Origin: Macquaria australasica
Taxonomy: Eukaryota > Chordata > Actinopteri > Centrarchiformes > Percichthyidae
Assembly (NCBI GenBank): GCA_005408345.1
Contig: SEMN01001221.1
Span: forward strand, 19,149-83,148
Direction: 5' to 3'
DNA: 64,000 nt
Shown: piece by piece, positions 35,601-48,200 of the stretch
How the letters are laid out: every line of letters begins with the position of its first letter
Numbering within the stretch: position 1 is the stretch's first letter
Position numbers and translations under genes: made by a program
Notes under the pieces: model-generated
The model's database searches: none
What the model saw: only the letters and a program-made list of their open reading frames with translations
What the model was told of the DNA's origin: nothing

Positions 35601-38600
35601 ATCAATAAAACTGGACAAGTATGACAGCACAGCACATTTAACACAAGGTGTTCAAGGCTCCTTTACACTGCTGAGGCATAAGTGTCTATATTCCTGTAAA
35701 TGCAGCTTCACATTCACTGTGGTATGATATGTAGTATGCTCTAATTTCCCGGAGGGTATTCTCATTGCTGCTGGTTAATAACAATAACTTTTGAATACTT
35801 ACCAAACTGTTGCAAGGTGCCAGGACCTCAGGAGAAGTTTCTGATGAGGCCTCCTCCTCTTCATGAGATCTTCCCGAGGGCTAAAAAGGCAGAACATACA
35901 GGCGTGACTATTTCTATTGTTTCTGATTTTGTTAACTTACACAGAGATAGCAGAATGCTGGCTTACTGTCAGTACACACACTGGTTGGCATAGAAAGGTT
36001 TGGTGCCGTTTGAATGAACTAAGGCTGAACATTACTGCTGAGAGTGAGCGTCACGCTCGTCACAGTAAAAACCACTGACTTTGTTAGTCACACATTTGAT
36101 TCATCTTACAACTCTGCAATCTAAATCAAGGAAACCCTGATGAACTGTATTGACTTCTTTCTTGAACATGTGTTGTAGGGTAGCGCACTACATGAGTATA
36201 TTGTGTTATGTGTGTGGACTGAACCTCTCTGAGCTTACCGAGCTGTTGGAGGCTGGGAGTAATTCAGATGACATCTCCTGTGGTGATGTATTCTCCCTTT
36301 CTTGGTGTGGCAGTCCTGAGGACTAAAACATAGACAGCTGTATTACCACAAAAAAACAACTAAACATATTGTGTAAGAGGCCCATTGAAATAAGTTTGTC
36401 TTTGTATAAAATCTATTTTACAAATGGTTGTATGAGCAATTTTCCCATATGTTCACTCACTGCCACAGACAGTGCATAAGGAATTATACAATTATACTGT
36501 TTCCACCAGCATATGAACATCTCTGAATAACCTTAAAAAATACAAAGCTGGAGATATTCTTTAATGTCCTTGTAGGCAACAACTGAGTACAGTATGCATG
36601 CATTCTTGACTACATATGACAGCAATATTATATCGGATGTGAATATTAAAGGTCCATCATCTTTACCTGTATTTGGTGTTTCTCATACTCCATGTGCTTG
36701 GATAAGCACTTTTCATGATGGTCCTTCAGACGCTGTAAGCGTGCAGAAAACCTGGACCGAGCACTTTGTCTGCAGAACAGTCAAAAAAACATAACTGTCA
36801 GGGGAGAGCAGGTACTTGCACACTGTTACTGGGGTTATGTCCCTGGTCTGATGTAGCTGACAGGTGACTGCTTTGTTTACATCATTTGTTGCATACAGTG
36901 CAGACAGGGAGCTTCTGATATTAGCTACACATAGCTGGACTCTGCATATAAACATAAACACATGTTAACCTGCAACAGGAGACGCAATGGAGCGGTCAGT
37001 TTAAGAGGCACAAAAAAAGTCCAGTGTTTCTCTTACCATTATATTAGGGGGGCGCCCCGCCCGTCCAACAGCACCCTCCGCCCCCCTTGAAGGCCAAGTT
37101 AATTTTATTTTATTTTATATATGGCGCCAGATCACAACAGAAGTCATTTAGGGTTACTTTTCTTATAGAACAGAATTATACCTTGATATTTTGGTAAATA
37201 GCCTCATGTTATTTATCTTATTTACATGAGGCAGTCGCGCGTTATTTATTCTCCTCTGCTCTGTATATCGAGTTCCGCTATGCGCGCGCACACACACACA
37301 CAGGTAAGCACACTCCCGTCCGTGTCAAAGTGTCCGCTGAAGTCCGACTGAACCTCAAAATCGGCATTTAACGCAGAGTGAGACCGCTCCGCAGCTCCGC
37401 TCCGCTCTGTCTGTCTGTCTGTCTGTTTCTACCCACGGCACCGCGGACACACAACACAACCCCCCAAACCCCACCGTGATAAACAGCCTCGTCATACAGG
37501 TTAATAAGATAATCTTTGGTTACAAAATAGTTTTAACAGTGATGGAAGAATTGAAATGAAAGCAGGTGAAAATGAAAATAAATATTTTATCTTTCCTCTC
37601 TTTTCCGCACTCCACTGCAATATCAAAGATTAGATAAATAAAAATCAGGGTTTAAACACAGTCAATAACCGTGAAACCTCTGAAATATCAGCGCACGGTT
37701 CTGATTTTTAAAAAAAACATTTTCTAATGAGAAGTTAGCTCGTGTTAGCATTAGCGACCATGCTAGCTAATATAAAAACGAATGAGCTTTTAGCTGCAAA
37801 CACGCTAGCCACAATGCTGAGTCTAATTAATATTTTAAGTGTCTAAAACTGTAAACTTACTTAGTTTTCCCTTGTGTCTGCGTGCTGTTTTTGTCCATCT
37901 TCTGTTTCTGTCTTTCTCCATCCGTCCTTCTCCGTCTCTCTCCGCTCCTCCTGCTGTCCTCCTCTCACTAAGCGACCGTCTGACCCCCTGCTCACACTGA
38001 TGGGAAACCCCAAATACTTCACAACATTATGCCTCAAATAATATTATTCAATTAAATTACTATTATTAAGCTATGTTGATGTCGTCATCCTATTTTTAAA
38101 AATAGTACTGCCATGTTGTGTATTGTATAACCATTCTGTCTTTTTTTTTAAAATACCGTAACTCATATTAGGCCTATGGTAAACTGTCTTAGCCTCAGTT
38201 TGTTCATATCAACTTCAAGCTAACCATTTTATGTTCCGTAACCCACAGCTAAATAATGTGCCCTTATTTTGATCATATCAGGCCACTACTAGTTATTGTG
38301 GCCTCACATTATTCATATCAGGCCCCTGCTCACTATTGTGGTCTCAGATTCATCATATCAGACCATAGCTAACTGTTTTATCTCTAGTTTGCTCATATCA
38401 GGCCACAGCTAACTAATGTGGCATAAGATTGTTATTTTCAGGCCCCAGCTAACTACTGTGGCCATAGATTGTTCATATCAGGCCACAATTACTATTGTTG
38501 TCTAAGATTGATAAGGCCGCTGCTCACTACTGTGGCATCAGCTTATTCATATGAGGCCACTGCTAACTGTACTAGCTTCAGATTGTTAATACCAGGCCAC

Positions 38601-40603
38601 AGCTAACTATTGTGGATTCAGATTGTTCATATCAGGCCACAGCCAAGTGCATTAACATCAGTTTGTTCATATCAGCCCACAGCTAACTGTACTAGCCTTA
38701 GTTTGTTCATATCAGGCCACAGCTAACTATTGTGGATTCAGACTGTACATATCAGGCCACAGCTAATTGTACTAACATCAGTTTATTCATATCTGGCCGC
38801 TGCTAACTGTACTATCATCAATTTGTTAATATCAGGCCACAGCTAACGATTGTAAATGTATATTGTTCAAATCAGACCACAGCTAAGTGCATTAACATCA
38901 GTTTGTTCATATCAGCCCACTCCTAACTGTACTAACTTTAGTTTGTGTATAACAGCTGACAACAATTTTTCTTATAGTCAATTTGTTTAACTCGGCACAC
39001 TTCTATGGCCTTATGTCAATTACTGTTGCTGTTTGTTGTAGGTACAGTTTGTTAAAGACAGTACACTGTGTCTCACAGAAGTGTCCAATACAACACTTTT
39101 GTCACTTACTTCCTTCATATTAGGACGTGCACTCTTAAATAAACCTTTTATTTATTTGAAAATGTTCAATCTATAATGATTGTATTGCCATACAGGACTT
39201 GTTAAATATGTTTTAATTCATTGTTCTTTAAATACATAAAAAAAGAAGGGAAGTGGTATAAGAAATTCATTAGTAAAATTGTTTTATTTTGACGTTTTCT
39301 TTATAGTGACATCACTTCCTCCATAGTCACTTCCTGTTTAGCAGACTGTGAAGGAATGGCAGACATGTGCATTGTCTGAATTGACTCATTAGCATCCACA
39401 TCAAAGCATTGAAGAAGCAATGCCGTAAGTTTATATATTAGAGATTATTTTGTTTAAAAAAAAAAGGTTTTGTTTAATATTGTACGCTGGCTAAGAAAAA
39501 AAAAAAAGCTGTTGTGTGTATAATTTGTATTTTGTATAATGTATTGTGATCAAGAGAAGACATTTATACATTTGTATTGCTTTATTTACAGTTTTCACTG
39601 GCATTTTGATGAGGACGTTTCACAGTAAATGGTCAATCTTGCTTTGACTCTGTCTTCATTGACAGACTGCACGAGAACACTACAATGATGGCCATTAAAA
39701 CATACATATTTGTGTCTATTCCGGGCAAAAATATTTTTGTACCAGTTTATTCTTTTGAAGAAAAAGTCTTAGAAAGGGTTGAATAGGTTCCCTCATTGAT
39801 TTTACGACAGATAATTTAATAACATGAATATCTGATCACATTAAGATGGACAGACTATAATACTATCAGTGAAATACTGGTTTATATAATATACACACTT
39901 ACACACTTTCTCAGAAAAAGATCCCCACCAGTGCAAATTCACACACTGCAATACTGTGTGTGACCACTAGGGTATACATGAAGTTGTGAAAATGAACCCC
40001 AAGAGGTCTGATTTTTTTTTGCGAAAAAACTTTACCAGGCATATCAGCAAGCTGTTTTCTATTGAATCCAATGCTTGTGCCTGTGGAGACCGGCACTCGG
40101 TCCCCACTGGTAAAATTGGTCCCCACGGCGTGAGTGATATTTCAAGAGATGGACCCCACCGGGGTAGAAAAACACACACACACACACACACACACAAATG
40201 GTAATATGAACACACACTCTTTCACTCACTAGCTTGCTTGAACGCCTTATGCGCTCCAGCGCAGGGTTTTCTGCCAGAACAGCTGTCAACACGGCGATAA
40301 GCATTGCGCACATATCGCGAACCAAACGGAGAGTAATTTAAGAGCCCATACTCATAGAATGGGGGTTACAGTACATAGCCAACGGTACGTACGCTCGCCT
40401 GTTCATCTCTGTTGCTGTCGCAGTGTTTTGGTGTGAAAATTGTTTGGGCAGCGTGAGAGCGTGAGACTATGAAAGTGTGTGTCTCACGCCAGGAGCGTGA
40501 GAGTTGGTAACACTGTGAATGCCTTGACTGAGACAGAGCGGTAGATGACAGAGAGGATATTATCATTAAAAATCACCACTCTCACTAGTCACCACCAGAT
40601 TAG

Positions 40604-40636
<33 letters not shown>

Positions 40637-43600
40637 GAATTTCTTGCATTTGTCCCCCATGGAAACTAACACACATACACACTAACTAGGTTAATACAAT
40701 CATAACACACACATTACTGACTCTTCCACCGTCAAAACAATGTTGAATAGATGCACGTTGCTGCCTAATCCACATTAGATTAGATTAGATTAGATTAGAT
40801 TCAACTTTGTCATTACACATGTATAAATACAGAGTAACGAAATACAGTTTAGCATCTAATCAGAAGTGCAGGAAGCAGCAAGTGCAATAGTAAAAGGTGC
40901 AAAATAGTCATGTGCAGATTATGTGCAAATAAGTTATGTGAGCAGTTATGTACAGATAAGGGCAGTGTAAAAGGTGGGAATAAAATTAGCATTAATTTAC
41001 AGAAGAGCAATATACCGATGAAGTGTGGTAGATTTACAGATGTTCTATATTACTATACAGAAGAGCAATTATACAGATGTAATATGGACAAATATACAGA
41101 TGTGCTATATGTGCATATAATATATATATATGTATGTACAGATATACAGACGCGTAGTGAACAGATATACAGTGTGCTATGAATGTATAAACAGTAGTGA
41201 AAGAAAAGCACTGTGAACAGACTATAACAATGACTATAACAATGTAAGCATGTACATGTGCATTGAATTATGAATGGTACAGCCATGGTGTAGTGTGGAT
41301 GGGAAGGGAAGGTTCAGCAGGGGACTGAGTTCAGTAGGGTGACAGCTGTGGGGAAGAAGCTGTTCCTAAACCTGCTGGTTTTTGTCCGAAGGCTCCTGAA
41401 GCGCCTTCTGGAGGGGAGGAGCTGGAAGAGTCTGTTGGCAGGATGAGAGGAGTCCTTAAGAATGCTGCGTGCCCGGCGAAGACATCTCTTCTTGTGGACG
41501 TCCTCAATAGCAGGAAGTAGAGTCCCTGTGATGCGTTGGGCGGTTTTCACCACCCGCTGCAGTGCCTTGCGGTCAGCGACAGAGCAATTCCCGTACCAGA
41601 CTGTGACACAGTTGGTCAGGATGCTCTCTATTGCACAGCGGTAGAAGTTACCCAGGATGTCAGCAGACAGGTGGTTCTTCTTCAGTGTCCTCAAGAAGAA
41701 GAGGCGCTGATGGGCCTTCTTGACCAGGCTGGAGGTGTTGGTTGACCAGGACAGATTCTCTGAGATGTGGGTCCCCAGGAATTTGAAGCTCGAGACACGT
41801 TCAACAGCCATGCCGTTGATATGGATGGAGTCATGAGTGTCCCCCTTTTCCTTCCTGAAGCCCACAATAAGCTCCTTGGTTTTGCTGGTGTTCAGTAGCA
41901 GGTTATTGTCAGCGCACCATGCGGCTAGGTGCTTTACCTCTGCCCTGTAGTCAGACTCATCATTGTCACTGATGAGTCCGATCACCGTGGTGTCTTCTGC
42001 AAACTTTATGATGGAGTTGGATCCATACATAGGCCTGCAGTCATGGGTGAGGAGGGAGTAGAGGAACGGGCTCAGCACACAGCCCTGAGGTGCGCCAGTG
42101 TTGAGTGTGATGGTGGTGGAGCAGTTGTGGCCTGACCTAACATACTGGGGTCTGTTGGTCAGAAAGTCCATGATCCAGTTGCAGAGGGAGGTATTGATTC
42201 CAAGATCCTCAAGTTTTGTGATTAACTTGGAGGGAATGACTGTGTTGAATGCTGAGCTGAAGTCAACAAACAGCATTCTTGCATATGTGTTCCTGTTATC
42301 CAGGTGTGAGAGTACACAGTGCAGCGCTGTGGATACAGCATCCTCTGTACTCCTGTTGCTTCGGTAGGCAAATTGGTGTGGGTCTAGTGTGGGGGGCAGA
42401 CATTTCTTGAGGTGTGCCAGGACCAGTCACTCAAAGCACTTCATCACAAAGGATGTTAGTGCAACAGGGCGGTAGTCATTCAGGCACGTCGGAGAGGAGT
42501 GTTTCGGCAATGGCACTATAGAAGCGGTCTTGAAGCACACTGGTACTGCTGCTTGGGCGAGAGACAGGTTGAAGATGTCTGTGAAAACCCCTGTAAGCTG
42601 CTCAGCACAAGCCCTGAGCACACGTCCAGGAATGCCGTCAGGGCCAGCAGCCTTACGTGTGTTAATTCGGCTTAGTGCATTATGGACGTCTATGGAGGAA
42701 AGTGTAAGGGTCTGGTGGTCATTCAAGACCTTGGTCTTAATGGTCTTGTCCTTGTTGTCCTTGTCGAAACGAGCATAAAAGTAATTTAGCTCGTTGAGGA
42801 AGGACACATTCCTGGCAGTTGGTGTGGAGTTGCTGGGCTTGTAATCGGTGATGGCCTGAATGCCCTCCCACATGCATCGGGGGTCAGAATTGACAAAGTG
42901 TTCCTCCACCTTCAGCTTGTGGTCATGCTTGGCCTTCTTGATGCCCCTCTTCAGGTCCGCCCTGGATGTACTGTAGGCCTGTGCGTCACCTGATCTGAAG
43001 GCTTTGTTGCGTGCCCTTAGTAGAAGCCGCACTTCCCTGTTCATCCATGGCTTCTGATTAGGGTATGTGATGATCTGTCTCTCTGTGGTAACACTGCCAA
43101 TTGTGGTGTTGATGTGTTCCAATACTGAGTAAGTGTAAGAGTCAATGTCTGTATGAGAGCCACAGGTAGCCTGAGAGGCAAATATACTCCAATCTGTGTC
43201 TTTAAACCTGTCCTGGAGTACAGAGTCTACCCCCGCTGGCCATACCTTGATGGTCTTCACAGATGGCTTCACACGGTTGATGAGTGGTGTGTACAAAGAA
43301 ACAAAGAAAGGTGATCAGACTGTCCCAGGTGGGGGAGGGGGGTTGCCATGTAGGCTCCAACGATGTTAGTATAGACATGGTCCAAGGTTTTGTCCCCTCT
43401 GGTGTGGCAGGAGACATGTTGGTTGAATTTGGGAAGCACTGACTTGAGGTTGGAGTGGTTTAAGTCACCCGCCACAATGAATGCAGCCTCTGGGTGTGCA
43501 GTTTGTTGTTTGCTAATGGCCGCATGAAGTTCAGTCATAGCAAGCTTAGCATTAGCATCCGGGGGTATATATGCAGCTGTTATCATTGTGGAAGTAAACT

Positions 43601-45175
43601 CCCTCGGCAGATAGAAAGGTCTACACTTAACCATGAGAAACTCTAGGTTAGCTGAGCAGTGTCTTCCAACAATGACAGAGTCTGTACACCAAGCCTTGTT
43701 GACATAAATGCACAATCCTCCACCTTTTGTCTTACCGGAGTTATCTGCTATTCTGTCTGCCCGGAGAATGTGGCGCCCGGCTAACTCGATAGCATTGTCA
43801 GGTATTCCGCTGTGTAGCCATGTTTCCGTGAATATCATGACATTACAGTCCATAAGTCTCCTGTTGTGGGTGATCCAAAGTCGTAACTCATCCATTTTGT
43901 TCGCCAAGGACCGCACATTAGCGAGGAAAATGCTGGGTTAAGAAAGCCGGTGCGGTGTTAGCTTTAGCTTAGCTCTTAGCCCTCCGCGCTTCCCTCGCCT
44001 TTGTTTACGGTCTCTACGCCGCCTGCGAGCACTTCCGGTCGGCCGGGTAGCCTGCGTAGCGTCGGGTGTTCTTCTGAGCTCCAGGATGAGATGAAGGTTG
44101 CTGATAAAACAGTCGGAGTTTTGTAATCCAATATCCAGAAGCTCTTGTCGGGTGTAGGATGTAAACGAGAAGCTGTTCTGTACGAACAGACCCGAAATGA
44201 GCAGGAATATCACTGCCAACTTGCAAAATCTGAAGAGACACTGAGCCTCGCGCTGTGCACGCGCCGCCATCTTAGTCACATTATAATATTGGTTTCCCTC
44301 TCTCTTGTCATTACCAGACATTCTCCTTGAAAGCTGATCCAAAAGATAGACAGTCCATCAGGAGACAGTCATCTCATTTGTACTTACTAAACGTGTTAAT
44401 GAGTTCTATTTTCAGGCCTAGAGGCTTTGCTGCTGGATATTGGAGCAGAGGTGGCGATCGGTGGTGTGAGGTGCTGAATCGCAGGATCAGGAAAAGCTCG
44501 GGATTAGGGACAAGCCTGTGAGTCAATCGCGGTTAGCAGGATAACGTCAGCAATCGCAGCTAACATTCAACTTTACCTCAGTCAGAGAGCACGAACACGT
44601 TCAGGTCGAGGTTCGTGAGAAGGGGTGGGGGCCCCACACACAGCATCTCAGCTGAACAGACCAGTGTTGCAAAAAAAAGTAGTTACTGGATGTAACTCCA
44701 GTTCCATGAGTATTTGCATAGCACACAGTATTTGAGCTGAATCTACATATCATAGCATTGTTATGCATTTTAGTCTGCCAATTGGCGACCCATTTTGGGT
44801 CGCGACACTAAGTTTGGGAAAGGCTGCTTTAGATGTGTTTTGGAGGTGTCCGGGGCCAAGTACAATAACTTCAGTTTGTCTGAGTTTAACATCAGAAGGT
44901 TTTTATGTCCTTAAGGCATGCTGGAAGTGTGTTGAGTTACGGCGCACTCTAATTTCGCTATGCAGTGGCAGTCTAAATTAATCCCTGCCAATCCAATTTG
45001 AGTGCGGTTCATTCCATTTTAGTCCTCCTCTGAAAGATCTGAATGGAGTTCACTTACATCTTTTAACTTTCAGCCAGTAGTTTTTACAGTAGTCTTTGAA
45101 ACTGTAGGCTGTTTCCCGCTGCATTGCATTTCCAGACAGTCACTTCTCCTCGGGGAGTTTTTAGTCTGCTTGTGT

Positions 45176-45212
<37 letters not shown>

Positions 45213-48200
45213 TTTATTGATCCCCTAGAGGAAATTGCAGTGTTTCAGTAGCAAAAAGAACAATTACAAGAATCAAACATAACATAAAATCTACTATACA
45301 ACTATGAGTCTAGAAAATACAATTAACAAATAAATAGAGATTTAGATATGTCTATGTCTATGTACAAACCGGTATGTGCATTCTAATATAGAATGTGCAA
45401 AAAGTGTACATTGCCATGTGAAAAGTTGTACAATGTAAAAATGTGCAAAGTTGTCCTTTGCCACTCAGAGGATAAGTCTACTCTCCCAGCTCAGAGGGGA
45501 GTCATTATATACAGATATTGCGGTGGGCATGAATGACTTCCTGTAGCGGTCCTTATTACAGCGGAGTTGCAGGAACCTCCCACTGAATTTGCTTTGCTGT
45601 CTGACCAGTAGGTTGTGCAGGGGATGTGAAGCATTGTCCATTATGCTGAGCAGTTTGTGCAACATCCAACCTCTCCACCACCACCTCCAGGGGCTCCAGA
45701 ACAATCCCCAGCACAGAACCAGCCTTTCTAATCAGCTTGTTTAGCCTCGTAGTGTCACTGGCCCTGATGCTGCTGCCCCAGCAGATGGGTGCAAAGAAAA
45801 TTGCACGTGCAACAACAGACTGGTAAAAAATATGCAACATCTTGCTGCACACATTAAAGGACCTGATCTTCCTCAAGAAGTAAAGTCTGCTCTGTCCCTT
45901 CCTGTAGACAGCCTCAGTGTTGCACTTCCAGTCAAGTCTGTTGTCAAGGTGGACGCCCAGGTATCTGTAGTCCTCCACCACCTCCACCTCTTCCCCCAGG
46001 ATGGAGATGGTGTTCAATGTAGTGCTGGTCCTCCTGAAGTCCATGACCATCTCCTTCATCTTGGCCACATTCAAGAGAAGGTGGTTGTTCCCACACCACG
46101 CCACGAAGCGGTCCAGCAGTTCCCTGTACTCAGTCTCCTCTCCACCACTGACACAACCCACCACTGCAGAGTCATCTGAGAATTTCTGCAGATGGCAGGA
46201 CTCCGAGTTGTACTGGAAGTCCGAGGTATACAGCGTAAAGAGGGAGGGTGAGAGTACAGTCCCCTGCGGTGCTGATAACCACCTGCTCAGACACACATCC
46301 CCTCAGCCGTACAAACTGGGTCTGTCTGTCAGGTAGTCAATAATCCAGGAGGTTATGGAGGTGTCTACCTACATCCTCTGGAGCTTCTCTCATTGCAGTA
46401 TAGGCTGGATTGTGTTAAAGGCACTAGAGAAATCAAAGCTTTGGGGGGGGGCACAGTGTGAGTCTGTAAGAGTCCTGATCACTGAGGAGGTGTGAGGGGG
46501 AAGCAACTGTGGGGGCTCCTGAGGTTGAGAAGTGCCAAGTTGTGGTCTGATCTGCCAAGAGGTGGGAGGGCAGTAGAGCTGAATGCATCCCTGACATTTG
46601 CAAAGAGTAGATCCAGCGTTTTATTTTCTCTTGTGGGGCAGTGTGGTAGAGAGAAATATGATTAAAATCTCCAGAAATGCTATGAAGGCATTTGAGTGTT
46701 TGTTTTGTAGTCCGGCAGTGACTGAATTGATGACGTCACACGCCGCGTCGGCATCAGCTGATGGTGGGATGTAAACAGCGACAATAATGACGCATGTGAA
46801 CTCCCTTGGCAGATAGTATGGACGCAAACTCACGGCTAACAGTTCAATATTCGGCCTACAGAGACGCTCCTTCACAGTAACATGTCCAGGATTACACCAT
46901 CTGTTGTTCACAAGCACTGCAATCCCCCCTCCTCTCTTCTTACCGCTCTGTCTGCAATCTCTGTCGGCCCGTACAGTCAGAAGGCCGTGGACGGTGGAGT
47001 TGGAATCTGGAATATGTTCCTGCAGCCATGTTTCAGTGAAACACAACACACTGCACTCCCTATATTCCCACTGTGTCCTCGTCAGCACCCCAAGCTCGTC
47101 CATCTTATTTACCAGGGACCTCACAATTCCCCATTACAATAGAGGGAATAAATGGTTTAAACTTCCTCCTCCTTGCTCTCCTTATGGCCCTGGCCCGGCT
47201 TGAGAAAAGTGGATGTCCAGATGTGATTCAGAAATAGGATATTTGTTTATTTGCTCCTTTGTTTTACAGTGGTTGCATAAAGACAAATATAAACTAAAAA
47301 GTATTACTACTAAACTAGTATGGCAAAGAAAGCAAGCAAGGTTTAGACCTTACTTACCACCAGCCAGCCGCACCACCAGGCAGCTACACCTTTCCTTTAA
47401 GGCCTGCAGGGGTCACACACTAACTGTGCAGCCATAAATAAACACACAATCCAAAAGGGCCAATATATCAATAAAGGAATAGGAACAAATACAAACCTGA
47501 CTCCTACATTGTGTATCCTCTGTGAATGTCACCAGCTTATATTCTAATCAAACACTAAGAATCTGTTAAGATGCTGATGTGGTTTTATATCCGATAACAG
47601 CAGACTCTGGTCAGGTCGGCTGAATAGCAGCGACTCGTTTTAAAGGAGCCATTAATGTTTTCATTCCAGGTGTTGTGCCTTTACACAGCTCAGTGGACAC
47701 GTTTTATTCAGAGAATAACTGATGTTCCTCTGATGTTTGGCTGTATTTCAGAACCGTAAGAACGACGAGGCGTCGTATGAGAAGATGCTGAGGCTGAGGA
47801 GAGAGTTCAGTCGCACCGTCACCATCCTGGAGATGATCAAGAGGAGAGAGAAGTCCAAGAGAGAGCTGCTGCACCTCACCCTGGAGGTGGTGGAGAGGAG
47901 GTGAGGGGGGGAGCACACAGATATACCTAAACAAAACAAACAGTGGCTCAGTAGGATCACTTGTCTTTGTGTTTGATCACGATGTCCTGTAGTCTCCATC
48001 ACTGTGGTGGCACCTCACATTAAAACGGCACCCTAACACCAGAGTGTATGTGAAGGGTTTCACTTTTTAAGCAGGTTCTACTCATGTCCTCAAACATAAA
48101 TGTTTTAGCTCACTGTAGTCCAGTTTGAACAGCTAAATGTCTTTTCACATGTGAAACCAGAAAACTCACTGACCACAACAAACTGAGCAAGAAGACAATG

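Larger units (their letters stand above)
29988..40515. mobile_element. Inner TIR-bounded unit enclosing the recombinase-like gene
   Basis: The left end CAGGGTTGCCAACT pairs with CAGTGTTACCAACT on the opposite strand at the right end (12 of 14 match). A CCTGGC...GTGAGA block follows in both. The bases just outside are TGGATGC at the left and TGAATGC at the right, a possible mutated duplication. The 10.5-kb unit lies wholly inside the 15-kb hAT block and contains the gene at 31757-37898 and the 40-bp satellite. The TIR pairing is visible. Treating it as a separate transposon is inference. Confidence 0.55.
29834..44834. mobile_element. Giant hAT-type composite element, 14,985 bp, with 8-bp TSD
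   Basis: The element runs from 29842 to 44826. Its left end is CAGGGGTTCCCAAACTT and its right end, read on the other strand, is CAGCCTTTCCCAAACTT. Both continue to a CGMGACCCAAAA-like block, so the inverted repeat spans about 40 bp imperfectly. A perfect CTTTAGAT lies at 29834-29841 and 44827-44834. The L2 LINE sequence breaks off at the first copy and resumes in register at the second, which proves that the block was inserted. It contains a ten-exon recombinase-like gene, a satellite and a younger LINE. No hAT transposase was seen, so it would be mobilised in trans. Confidence 0.82.

Noticed and set aside
29842..44826. A Polinton/Maverick, Starship or viral element as the identity of the 15-kb block
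   Set aside because: No polymerase, capsid, ATPase or protease genes were seen. The ends and the 8-bp duplication are hAT-like. A Starship comparison rests only on the recombinase-like domain.
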